A stretch of 38,062 nt of DNA, taken from Actinomycetota bacterium (lineage in GTDB: Bacteria; Actinomycetota; Acidimicrobiia; IMCC26256; JACPCJ01). Both the position numbers and the translations under genes were made by a program. Positions 23,444 to 30,841 of the stretch are shown piece by piece. Below the pieces are notes generated by a model. The model worked only from the letters and a program-made list of their open reading frames with translations. It did not search any database and was not told the origin of the DNA. The first letter of the stretch is position 1. Every line of letters begins with the position of its first letter. The DNA lies in contig JACPCJ010000078.1 in assembly GCA_016179865.1 (NCBI GenBank), forward strand, positions 1,913-39,974, read 5' to 3'.

Positions 23444-23449
23444 CTCGTA

Positions 23450-25036
23450 ATGGTGGCAGGCAAGGAGCGGTCCGGTCCGAATGCCCGGTCTGAACGCCGG
23501 GTCGGTCGCGGTGAGACACGGGCTTGCGCCGCGGCAAGAATCCACGGCATCGCCCTCCGCCGCACCCGCTCCTCCCTCGACGTCGTCGTCCTGACCCTGG
23601 CGCTCATCGCCTCGGCGGACGCGCCGGCAGCGGACGCGGCGGCCAGCTGCCCCACGGCCCGAGCGACCTCTGACGTTCCGAGGGTGGTCCGCCGGCCTTT
23701 CCTCGCCCTGGCGGCGAACCCCTGCGGGACCGGCTATGTCCTCCTCGATCAGGCCGGAGGCCTCTTCACCTTTGGCGACGCAGCTTTTCGGGGCTCTGTC
23801 CCCGCCCTCCGGGAAGCTGGGCTCTCGATCCCCGACCCAGGGACCGCGGACCTCGCCCTCACTCCATCGGGGGCCGGGTACGTGGTCCTCGACGAGGACG
23901 GAGGCGTGTTCACGTTTGGGGATGCCGAGTTTTCGGGCTCGGTCCCAGGGCTCCGGGAGGCGGGCCGCCAGATCCCCCAGGTCGAGGTCGTCAACCTCGC
24001 CCTCAGCGCGACCGGGGCCGGCTACCTGGTCCTCGACATCGACGGTGGCGTGTTCGCCTTCGGCGACGCCCGGTTCCGAGGCTCGCTCCCCGGGCTCCGT
24101 GCCGCCGGGCTCCTGTCGGGCCTCATCCCGGCCGTCGATCTGGCGCTCACGCCCTCCGGCGGGGGCTACCTCGTGCTCGACCGGCTCGGCGGGCTGTACG
24201 CGTTCGGCGACGCCACCTTTTCGGGGTCGCTCCCGAGCCTGCGGCGGGAGGGGCGTCTGCACGGCGACGTCGAGGCCACGGCCGTCGACGTGACGCCGTC
24301 GAACAACGGCTACGTCATTCTCGACCGGACCGGCGGCGTGTTCGCCTTTGGCGACGCCGGGTACCAGGGGTCGGCATCAGGGCGCGAAGGCGTGGTTCCG
24401 GCGCTCGACATCAAGCTCACGGAATCGGGTCGGGGGTACTGGGTGCTCTTCGCCAACGGCGTGGTGCATGCCTTTGGCGACGCCACCGACCTCGGGTCCG
24501 TCGACGGGGTGCTGGCTCCGACGCCGACGAACGTCCGTGGCATGACGGTCGCCGGCCCGGCGCGGGGTGAGCAGGAGCTCGCGGGTCTGGAGATGGCTTA
24601 CGAGATCTTCGATCGCGTCAACGACGAGCGCGCCACCCGCGGGTTGCAGGGCCTCGACTGGGACCCGGGCCTCGAGACGAAGGCCGACGAGTGGTCACGC
24701 GACATGTCGGTCAACGGGTTCCGGCACGGCGGCTACCTGCGCGTGGACACCGGCCAGTTTCCGGGGCTGGGCGAGAACATCGCTCGGGCGACGGGGAAGT
24801 CGCTGTTGAATGCCGGGGTCTTCCACTCGGGGTGGATGAATTCCGACGGCCACCGGGAGAACATCCTGAACCAGGGCTTCGACGCCGTCGGCATCAGCGT
24901 CTACTGCGTCGGCAACAACCTGTGGGCAACCCAGATCTTCGGCCGGCGAGCCGGAAGCAGCCGACCCCCCTTGACCGACGGCGTGCCGCCGCGAGACCCG
25001 ATCGTGTGGCCCGACCCCGGCGGCCCCTCGTGCTAG
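23450..25036 (+). CDS. Exported protein with six GYxVLDxxGGVFxFGDA repeats and a C-terminal CAP (SCP) domain
   Basis: About 528 residues. A long basic N-terminus leads to a signal peptide (LDVVVLTLALIASADAPAA). Six repeats of about 50 residues follow, each with a core such as GYVVLDEDGGVFTFGDAEF or GYLVLDIDGGVFAFGDARF. This repeat is common in exported Acidimicrobiia proteins and probably forms a propeller-like wall-binding unit. The last 150 residues are a CAP/SCP domain (MAYEIFDRVNDERATRGLQG, HGG, GLGENIARATG, HSGWMNSDGHRENILNQGF) with the usual His and Glu residues. ATG at 23450 is chosen because an earlier ATG at 23405 lies within the divergent gene. Function unknown; extracellular. Confidence 0.85.
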   Translation: MVAGKERSGPNARSERRVGRGETRACAAARIHGIALRRTRSSLDVVVLTLALIASADAPAADAAASCPTARATSDVPRVVRRPFLALAANPCGTGYVLLDQAGGLFTFGDAAFRGSVPALREAGLSIPDPGTADLALTPSGAGYVVLDEDGGVFTFGDAEFSGSVPGLREAGRQIPQVEVVNLALSATGAGYLVLDIDGGVFAFGDARFRGSLPGLRAAGLLSGLIPAVDLALTPSGGGYLVLDRLGGLYAFGDATFSGSLPSLRREGRLHGDVEATAVDVTPSNNGYVILDRTGGVFAFGDAGYQGSASGREGVVPALDIKLTESGRGYWVLFANGVVHAFGDATDLGSVDGVLAPTPTNVRGMTVAGPARGEQELAGLEMAYEIFDRVNDERATRGLQGLDWDPGLETKADEWSRDMSVNGFRHGGYLRVDTGQFPGLGENIARATGKSLLNAGVFHSGWMNSDGHRENILNQGFDAVGISVYCVGNNLWATQIFGRRAGSSRPPLTDGVPPRDPIVWPDPGGPSC

Positions 25037-25043
25037 TGCCCTG

Positions 25044-25090
25044 AACTTTGGGTGTCTACCGCGCAATAGCAGGCGCGAAGATCCAAAGTT
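25044..25090. terminator. Inverted repeat between convergent genes
   Basis: AACTTTGG (25044-25051) and CCAAAGTT (25083-25090) form a perfect 8-bp stem around 31 bases. It lies between the stop codons of the CAP gene and the MaoC gene. It is weak for a rho-independent terminator because the loop is long. Confidence 0.4.
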
Positions 25091-25095
25091 GGGGG

Positions 25096-25572
25096 CTACC
25101 CGTAGACGATCAGGGTGAGCCAGTCGGCGACGCACGCCGGCTTGTCCTCACCCTCGATCTCGAGGGTCACCTTGCGGGTGATCTGGACCGTGTTCGGGTC
25201 CTTCAGCGATGCCGACGCAATTTCGCTCCGCGCCCGGATGCGGGAGTTGACCTTGACCGGGGCCACGAAGCGCACCTTGTCGAAGCCGTAGTTGATCCCC
25301 ATGACCATGCCCTGGAACGCGGCGGGGTCGCGGGGGATCGACTGGGTGAGGTAGCTCACGAGCGAGAGCGTGAGGAAGCCGTGGGCGATGGTCGTGCCGA
25401 ACGGCGTGTCCTTGGCACGCTCTGGGTCGGTGTGGATGTATTGGTCGTCGATGGTCACCCGCGCGAAGTCGTTGATGCGCTCCTGCTCGACCTGGAACCA
25501 CTCGCCGGTCCCCTCTTCTGTTCCCTCGAGTTTCTTCAACAGATCGAGGGCCTGTTCAGCGTTCGTCGACAT
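25096..25572 (-). CDS. MaoC-like (R)-hydratase / hot-dog fold dehydratase
   Basis: A 158-residue hot-dog protein. The hydratase-2 motif is present: FARVTIDDQYIHTDPERA with the catalytic Asp (42/43) and His47, followed by PFGTTIAHGFLTLSLVSYL. The end, VQITRKVTLEIEGEDKPACV, matches single-domain MaoC proteins. It probably hydrates trans-2-enoyl-CoA to (R)-3-hydroxyacyl-CoA. ATG at 25572 lies nine bases after GGGAGG. It stands alone in the window without other fatty-acid genes, so the physiological acyl-CoA is not predictable. It is divergent from the cyclase gene. Confidence 0.93.
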   Translation of the reverse strand: MSTNAEQALDLLKKLEGTEEGTGEWFQVEQERINDFARVTIDDQYIHTDPERAKDTPFGTTIAHGFLTLSLVSYLTQSIPRDPAAFQGMVMGINYGFDKVRFVAPVKVNSRIRARSEIASASLKDPNTVQITRKVTLEIEGEDKPACVADWLTLIVYG

Positions 25573-25718
25573 GGCCACACACCTCCCGCTCAAGGACCGC
25601 CGCAGCGTACGCGTGGAGCACTAGCTTCGAGGACCTGAGCACGTCCGCCCCCCCGGAGAGGCTTGCGCCCGACCCCGACCTAGCCAACCGGGTCACCCGA
25701 CGGATTCGCGTATCCGCG

Positions 25719-26966
25719 GTGACGGCGAACCTCGCCGGCGCGCTGGTGATGTTCGTCGTCTTCGGCATGATCGGCCCGGGGCGGGACCTGACGGGCGACC
25801 GGCTTGGTGAGCTCACCGCCGTGTTCGTCGGCTTCATGGCGATGGTCGTGCCACCCCTGGTCGTGATCCTCACCCGCGTCAATAATCCCCTCCGCGAGGC
25901 CGTGGCCCGGGGCGAGCCCCTCGTCGGGCCGATACGGCGGCTGGCGCTGGCCAACCCCTGGCTCAACGCGGTGGGCTCGCTCGGCGGGTGGCTCCTGGCG
26001 GCGGTGGTCTTCCCCATCTACAGCGGCCTGCGCCTCGACAACGGCGCGCTCGAGGTGGCGATCCTTGCCGTCGGGCTCGTCCTCGCCGGGCTGGCCACGA
26101 TGGCCATGGTGTACCTCCTGACCGAGCGGGCCAGCCGCCCACTTGTGGCGCGGGCGTTCCACCACGAGCCGCCCGACCGGGTCCGGGGCGTGGCGGTCGC
26201 CCCGCGACTGCTCCTCTCGTGGGGTCTCGGCGCGGCGGTGCCCTCGCTGTTGATCGGGATCGCGCTCCTCGACCCCGAGGCTGACGTGACGGGACTGCGG
26301 CGAGTGGGGCTGGTGTTGGTCGCGGCCAGCCTGGTGACGGGGTGGGCGGTGATGGTCCGAGCGGCGCGTTCGGTCGCCGATCCGCTCCAGACCGTGCGAG
26401 CAGCCATGGGGCGGGTCCGGGAGGGCGACCTTGGTGTGACCGTGGAGGTTGACGACGCCACCGAGGTGGGGCTCCTCCAGGCCGGTTTCAACGACATGGT
26501 GGCGGGCCTGCGGGAGCGGGTCCGGTTGCGAGACCTCGGAGTGGTGGAAGCCGAGGGCGGCCTGGTCAACAAATTCGAGGGAGACGCCGCCCTGTGCATC
26601 TTCGGGGCGCCCGTCCGCCACGAGGATCATGCTGCCCGCGCCCTGCGAGCGGCCCGCAGCCTGAGGGCCCGGGTCGAGGAGCTGCGGGGCCGGCATCCGC
26701 AGCTCGACGCCGGCATCGGCGTGTCGACCGGGGAGGTCGTGGCCGGAAACGTCGGCTCGCGCCAGCGGCTGGAGTACACGGTGATCGGCGACCCGGTGAA
26801 CGAGGCCGCTCGCCTCACCGACGAGGCGAAGGTCCGCCCGGCGCGGGTGCTGGCGTCGGAGGCGACGGTGACCGCGTCCGAGGAGGAAGCCGAGGCATGG
26901 AAACCGGTCGCCGTTCTCGAACTCCGGGGCCGATCCGCGCCAACGCGGGCGTTCGAGCCCGTGTAG
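25719..26966 (+). CDS. Membrane HAMP-class III adenylate cyclase, internally truncated
   Basis: A 415-residue protein with six predicted membrane segments, then a HAMP linker (SVADPLQTVRAAMGRVREG, DLGVTVEVDDATEVGLLQ) and a class III cyclase domain. The expected catalytic start (FGRHVG..., then a strand with FVDLVGST carrying the first metal Asp) is absent. The sequence passes straight from RERVRLRDL to GVVEAEGGLVNKFEGDAAL, so about 60 residues are missing in frame. The second metal Asp (KFEGDA) and the Asn/Arg of DPVNEAARLTDEAK remain. As written it should be inactive. GTG at 25719 is the first usable start, but homologous-looking residues (ANRVTRRIRVSA) precede it, so the real start may lie upstream. 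Confidence 0.82.
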   Translation: MTANLAGALVMFVVFGMIGPGRDLTGDRLGELTAVFVGFMAMVVPPLVVILTRVNNPLREAVARGEPLVGPIRRLALANPWLNAVGSLGGWLLAAVVFPIYSGLRLDNGALEVAILAVGLVLAGLATMAMVYLLTERASRPLVARAFHHEPPDRVRGVAVAPRLLLSWGLGAAVPSLLIGIALLDPEADVTGLRRVGLVLVAASLVTGWAVMVRAARSVADPLQTVRAAMGRVREGDLGVTVEVDDATEVGLLQAGFNDMVAGLRERVRLRDLGVVEAEGGLVNKFEGDAALCIFGAPVRHEDHAARALRAARSLRARVEELRGRHPQLDAGIGVSTGEVVAGNVGSRQRLEYTVIGDPVNEAARLTDEAKVRPARVLASEATVTASEEEAEAWKPVAVLELRGRSAPTRAFEPV

Positions 26967-27107
26967 CCGAGCCGAGCCGCAGCCTGTTCGAGCCTTCCCG
27001 GATTCGATATTCCGGCATCAGTCTGGTGGGGGGACACCCCAAGGCACCGCGGGCATGGCGCCGTGATTCGGCGCGATCAGATCCTCGCGTGGTTCACCTC
27101 CGGTACC
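26967..27107. other. Intergenic region before the Fic pair
   Basis: No gene fits. It holds two short hairpins: CCGGA...TCCGG around 26999-27016 and TGGGG-GGACA-CCCCA near 27030-27045. Neither is a convincing terminator. A promoter for the downstream pair must lie here, but no consensus is clear. Confidence 0.4.
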
Positions 27108-27239
27108 ATGACCCCCATGAGTCAGGCTGATCCAGCGTCGACGGACTCATTCGAGCTGCTCGACCCTGTGGAGCGGGCCTGGCTTCAGGGGCGGCTGAGG
27201 GAATACGAAGAGCTGCTCACCTATCTTCGGGACCATTGA
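27108..27239 (+). CDS. Small putative antitoxin
   Basis: A 43-residue frame from ATG at 27108, or 40 residues from the in-frame ATG at 27117. The product is polar with a helical tail (LDPVERAWLQGRLREYEELL, then TYLRDH). Its stop (27237-27239) is overlapped by the TTG start of the Fic-like gene. A short acidic helical protein coupled upstream of a Fic/Doc toxin is the standard antitoxin arrangement. The S/TxxxE inhibitory motif of FicA-type antitoxins is not obvious. No ribosome site is visible. The role is inferred from position. Confidence 0.62.
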   Translation: MTPMSQADPASTDSFELLDPVERAWLQGRLREYEELLTYLRDH

Positions 27240-27601
27240 AGCGGCCCACCCTCGGCCTAGCCGTTGCATTCAACCGCGCTGTTCGCGGGGCTGACGAGTG
27301 GTTCGACGAGCCCGACGATCTCGATCGTGTTGCCCGGGCAATTGGAACGGTCGACGACATCGAGGACCCAGTCGTCGCCGCGGCCCAGTTGGCGTACCGG
27401 GTTACGTGGACGCAGGGCTTCGGTGAAGGGAACAAGCGCACCGCACTCTTGTTGGCGCGCTGGGTCCTGGACCAGAACGGGCTCGACGGAGCCATCTTCC
27501 TCCCGCCTGAAGACCGTGAATTCGCCACCCTGCTTGTGAAGGCGGCCTCGGGTACCGACGTGGAAGCAGAAATCATCGCCCTGCTGATTGGGCGCCGATA
27601 G
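27236..27601 (+). CDS. Fic/Doc-like protein with Gln in place of the catalytic His
   Basis: A 121-residue Doc-size protein. The Fic loop reads TQGFGEGNKRTALLLARWVL, where the canonical motif is HxFxxGNxR. The phosphate-binding GNKR is intact, but the catalytic His is Gln60. Fic and Doc proteins transfer AMP or phosphate to target proteins, and loss of this His normally abolishes transfer. From memory, a group of actinobacterial Fic-like proteins shares this change, so it may be a conserved variant rather than decay. It starts at TTG 27236, overlapping the small upstream gene. It is probably the toxin or effector half of a two-gene module. Confidence 0.8.
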   Translation: MKRPTLGLAVAFNRAVRGADEWFDEPDDLDRVARAIGTVDDIEDPVVAAAQLAYRVTWTQGFGEGNKRTALLLARWVLDQNGLDGAIFLPPEDREFATLLVKAASGTDVEAEIIALLIGRR

Positions 27602-27640
27602 GGCGTCGAGGGCCCGGTTCTCGGAGCTCCGGTAGCGCCG

Positions 27641-28456
27641 TCAGTCGGAGCCGGCCTCGATGGCCGCCACCGTGGCCTGCGCCTCGGGTCCGCACGTCTC
27701 CACAACGGTCGCGCCGAGATGGTCTTCCACCCGGCCGGCGAGCGTTCCGTCGACGACGAGGGCGTGGATGGCCTCGCCCGGGCAGCGGGTGTGAGCGTGC
27801 TGGCGGTGTGAGGCGATCTCGCCGGGATCCACCCCGTAGCGCGCCGACGCCCACGCCAGCACCCGGGCCATGGCGTCGAGCTGAGCCTCGGGCAGCGGTT
27901 GCTCGTCGAAGTTCCCCTCGCACACCACGAGGAACCACCCGGCGGGGTCGTAGTCGGTGAACGTCTCGCCGGGCTGCTCGGGGTTGCGCCCCTCGAAGAC
28001 GTTCCCGTGGGCGTCCACGAAGACGTGGTAGGCGATGTCGACGAATCCCTTGCTCTGGTGAAACCGCTGGTGGCCGCGGATCCGCGCCGGAGCCTGGCGG
28101 TTGTCGTCCAGGCGGACGGCGGTGTGGTGCACCATCAGCCCGCGCACCTGGTGGGAGGGAAGGGCGCCCAAAGCCTCGGCGGCGCCCCAGGCTTCCCGGC
28201 ACAACATCTCCGTCGCCGGCTCGGTGGCAGGGGGAACCGTCGGGGGCGTGGACGGCGTGGACGGCGTGGACGGCGGAGACGTGGGCTGGGGCGGCGCGGT
28301 CGGGGCGGATCGAGTGGTGACCCGCTCCCTGGTGTTCCCACCACCGCCGAGCCGATCGATGAGCAGGTACACCCCGCCCGCCAGGGAGGCTCCGGCGAGG
28401 ACGCCGAGGCGGAGCAGGCGACGCCGGGTCTCATCGAGCGTGTTTTTCTGAGGCAT
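27641..28456 (-). CDS. Exported PGRP-type N-acetylmuramoyl-L-alanine amidase
   Basis: A 271-residue protein. The N-terminus has a twin-arginine-like export signal (ETRRRLLRLGVLAGASLAGG), followed by a Thr/Pro/Ser linker. The catalytic PGRP/amidase_2 domain shows a zinc His in GLMVHHTAV, the Tyr in DIAYHVFV, and His plus Cys in ASHRQHAHTRCPGEAI. It should cleave the amide bond between muramic acid and the stem peptide, outside the cell. ATG at 28456 is clear. It is divergent from the sigma-like gene at 28568, in a region with several envelope genes, and could be part of the regulon of those factors. Confidence 0.92.
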   Translation of the reverse strand: MPQKNTLDETRRRLLRLGVLAGASLAGGVYLLIDRLGGGGNTRERVTTRSAPTAPPQPTSPPSTPSTPSTPPTVPPATEPATEMLCREAWGAAEALGALPSHQVRGLMVHHTAVRLDDNRQAPARIRGHQRFHQSKGFVDIAYHVFVDAHGNVFEGRNPEQPGETFTDYDPAGWFLVVCEGNFDEQPLPEAQLDAMARVLAWASARYGVDPGEIASHRQHAHTRCPGEAIHALVVDGTLAGRVEDHLGATVVETCGPEAQATVAAIEAGSD

Positions 28457-28525
28457 GGGCCGGATCGTAGAAAAACCCCGGAAAACCGTGTCATCCGGCG
28501 CCGACATCTCCGTCCCGTACGTAAG

Positions 28526-28547
28526 GGGAGCACCACGCGGTGCTCCC
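28526..28547 (+). promoter_or_regulatory. Stable hairpin in the leader of the sigma-like gene
   Basis: GGGAGCACC-ACGC-GGTGCTCCC is a perfect 9-bp stem with a 4-base loop, ending 20 bases before the ATG at 28568 and near its GGGGGAGA ribosome site. It may affect translation or be an operator; there is no T-tract. Confidence 0.5.
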
Positions 28548-28567
28548 GGGGTGGGGGAGACAGAGAG

Positions 28568-29158
28568 ATGTCCGGCGACCACGACCGTCGCGGCAAGGAC
28601 ACGGACCGGGGGAGTCCGCGGAGCGGCGCCGACCTCGACCTAACGGTCGAGGTCGGCGCCCTCGCGGATGAGGAACTCGTCCAGCGGGCCGCGGCCGGTG
28701 ACGGGGTTGCCTTCTCTGAGCTCTACCGCCGTCACGAACAGATCACGTGGCGGGTGGCGCGAGCGGTGACCCTCTCCGACGACGACGCCGTGAACGCGGT
28801 GGTGGAGGCGTTCTCGCACCTGGTCGAGCTGAGCCCCGAAGGGGTGCCGTTCCGGGCGGTGATGGCGGCGGCCGCCCGCGATGGCGCTCTCGATCAGATG
28901 CGGCGGCGGCGCGCCGTCCGCTATCCGCTGACCTCGTACGTGCAGCCGGGTGCGCCGACGTCCGTGGCGCCACCCTCCGATCCGGCGGTCGATCTCACGG
29001 GGAGGTTGCCCAGCGTGATTCCGACGCCACCCCCAGAGCTTTGGGCCCTGGTGCAAGTGGCGTGGGAAGACCGAATCCTGGAGGAAAGGGAGCAATCGCC
29101 TCTAGCGCGTAGGGTGGTGACACAACTACCATCGGAGGCAACATGGCACCGGGGGTAG
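28568..29158 (+). CDS. ECF sigma-like protein with region 2 only
   Basis: A 196-residue protein. Residues 33-115 resemble ECF sigma region 2 (ADEELVQRAAAGDGVAFSEL, YRRHEQITWRVARAVTLSDD, then AFSHLVELSPEGVPFRAVMA and DQMRRRRA). No region 4 can be found: the rest is a Pro-rich tail ending VTQLPSEATWHRG. It is therefore either a degenerate sigma factor or a regulator that holds only the core-binding part. ATG at 28568 follows a purine-rich ribosome site. It overlaps the next gene by 16 bases, which is a full sigma/anti-sigma fusion with a similar N-terminus. This suggests duplication followed by loss of the C-terminal half. Confidence 0.75.
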   Translation: MSGDHDRRGKDTDRGSPRSGADLDLTVEVGALADEELVQRAAAGDGVAFSELYRRHEQITWRVARAVTLSDDDAVNAVVEAFSHLVELSPEGVPFRAVMAAAARDGALDQMRRRRAVRYPLTSYVQPGAPTSVAPPSDPAVDLTGRLPSVIPTPPPELWALVQVAWEDRILEEREQSPLARRVVTQLPSEATWHRG

Positions 29159-30723
29159 CGGCACTGGCGGGGAGCCGCGTCGGGGGAGCCAGCGACGAAG
29201 CGCTCCTTTCCGCGACGCGAGCGGGCAGCGACGAGGCATTCCTCGCGCTCTATGACCGCTATCGCGAGCTGGCCTGGCGCGTCGCACGGGGCGTGGCCGC
29301 CAATGATCTCGACGCCGAGGACGCCGTCGCCGAGGGGTTCGCCCGCATCTACGCCGCCGTCCCCCATCGTGAAATCGAGTCGTTCCGTGCCTATCTGGCT
29401 GCCACGGTGCGCAACGTCGCCACCGACGCCTACCGGCGCCGGGATCGGGCCACGGTCGACGTGGATCTCACCGAGCCGCCCGCGACCGAAGCCGGCGTGG
29501 AAGAACAGGTGCAGGATCTCGACGACCAGGCCCGCGTGGCCTTGGCGTTCGCCGCCCTTCCCGAGCGGTACCGGTCGGCTCTGTGGCTGAGTGACGTGGA
29601 GCGCTTCAGCACCGCGGAGATCGGACACGTGATCGGCACCAGCGCCAACGGGGCCGCCGCCCTCGCCATGCGGGCTCGAGAGCGACTCCGGGAGGAGTAC
29701 CTCGCCCGGCACCTGCGCCAGCCGCTTGAGCCGGCGTGTGCCGAGGTCACCTCGAAGCTCGCCTCTCACGTCCGGGGATCGGCTTCCACCCGGGTCACCA
29801 CCCGGGTGGAAGAACACGTCGGCTCCTGCACGGGGTGCGCCGGGCGCCTCGGCGAGCTGCGGACCCTCAACCAGTCACTCGCCGCTGCGATTCCGGCCGC
29901 CCCCGCCGGGGCGCTGGCCCGTGAAGCCATTCTCGACCGGGTGACGAGCGGCGGGAGCCGTCCGAGCCCTCCGGTCGTCGCGGACGGCGGAGCGGTGCGA
30001 GACCTGGGTTCGCGCATCGCCGACCAGGCCCAGGGGCTCGCCGATGTCGGGGGTCGAATCGCCGCGTACTCGCCGAGTGCGGGCGGTATCGCCGACCGCA
30101 TCCTTCAACCGGTGGCAGCCGCCGTCGCCGGCCTCCTGGTGGCCGGTGCGGCCTCGATCGGCGCGCCCGGCTTCGGTGCCGGAGCGGCAGGGGCCGACCA
30201 TCGCGGGTCAGACCGGTACGACACGCCGGCGCCCGACAACACCCAGATCGAGGGGCGCGACGACATGCCCTTCGTCCTGGTCCGCTCCGAGTTTCCCGCG
30301 ACCTCGAGCGTCGACGAGAGTGACGAGGAGCCGACGGCGGGCAGCGGCTCGCCGTCGAGCCCGCCGGGGCAGTCCACCGGGTCCCCCACTGGTGCCGTGA
30401 CCGCAGACGGATCCGGCGACGACCTCGGCCTCGGCAATCCGCTCCCCGGCGATGTGGGGAATCTCGTGCCGGCGAACCCGGAAACGCCCGGCCCGCCTCA
30501 ACCCCCCGAACCGCCCCCGCCCGACCCGTGTCCCACACCCGAGGCGTGTCCTCCGGTGCCCGCGGGCGGCAGCATCGTTCCCAAGATCGTCGACGACGTC
30601 AACGACATCCTCGGCCAGACCCCGAATGAAGCCGACCGGGAGGTCGACAACACGATCGGGGAGGTTGAGGCCGTGGTGGGCCCCATCCCGGAGCCGGTCG
30701 TCGTCACGGCCGAGGCCGCGTAA
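29143..30723 (+). CDS. ECF sigma factor fused to a zinc-finger anti-sigma and membrane domain
   Basis: A 526-residue fusion. Residues 18-100 are sigma region 2 (SDEALLSATRAGSDEAFLAL, FRAYLAATVRNVATDAYRRR); 129-188 are region 4 (ALPERYRSALWLSDVERFST, ALAMRARERLREEYL). A ZAS-like zinc finger follows: Cys199, then His225, Cys229, Cys232 (EEHVGSCTGCAGRL). A membrane helix lies at about 321-345 and a long Pro/Glu-rich outer segment ends the chain. Family knowledge: large ECF proteins with anti-sigma extensions and a membrane helix are known in actinobacteria (the ECF52-like type, from memory). Such a protein would be tethered and self-inhibited until a signal releases it. ATG at 29143 has GGAGG four bases upstream. 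Confidence 0.88.
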   Translation: MAPGVAALAGSRVGGASDEALLSATRAGSDEAFLALYDRYRELAWRVARGVAANDLDAEDAVAEGFARIYAAVPHREIESFRAYLAATVRNVATDAYRRRDRATVDVDLTEPPATEAGVEEQVQDLDDQARVALAFAALPERYRSALWLSDVERFSTAEIGHVIGTSANGAAALAMRARERLREEYLARHLRQPLEPACAEVTSKLASHVRGSASTRVTTRVEEHVGSCTGCAGRLGELRTLNQSLAAAIPAAPAGALAREAILDRVTSGGSRPSPPVVADGGAVRDLGSRIADQAQGLADVGGRIAAYSPSAGGIADRILQPVAAAVAGLLVAGAASIGAPGFGAGAAGADHRGSDRYDTPAPDNTQIEGRDDMPFVLVRSEFPATSSVDESDEEPTAGSGSPSSPPGQSTGSPTGAVTADGSGDDLGLGNPLPGDVGNLVPANPETPGPPQPPEPPPPDPCPTPEACPPVPAGGSIVPKIVDDVNDILGQTPNEADREVDNTIGEVEAVVGPIPEPVVVTAEAA

Positions 30724-30765
30724 GAGCTGCGCGGATGGGTCACCCTGGTCGTGCGAAACGACTTC

Positions 30766-30833
30766 CTGGGCAGGCTTCGCCTGCCCAGACGCCCGCCTGT
30801 TTCCTGGAGCGTGCTGCCTATCGGCGCACGCTC
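30766..30833. terminator. Two hairpins between convergent genes
   Basis: CTGGGCAGGC-TTC-GCCTGCCCAG (30766-30788) is a perfect 10-bp stem. GAGCGTGC (30807-30814) pairs with GCACGCTC (30826-30833). Both lie between the stop codons of the sigma fusion and the DNA glycosylase, so they fit a bidirectional terminator; no long T-run follows. Confidence 0.65.
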
Positions 30834-30841
30834 TAAGAGCG

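Noticed and set aside
23405-23449. Upstream ATG at 23405 with AGGAGG as the start of the CAP gene
   Set aside because: It would lie inside the divergent LCP gene, the ribosome site is 12 bases away, and it adds nothing family-like.
26967-27107. Possible tRNA or small RNA in the gap before the Fic pair
   Set aside because: Short hairpins are present, but no cloverleaf, TpsiC loop or terminator is formed.
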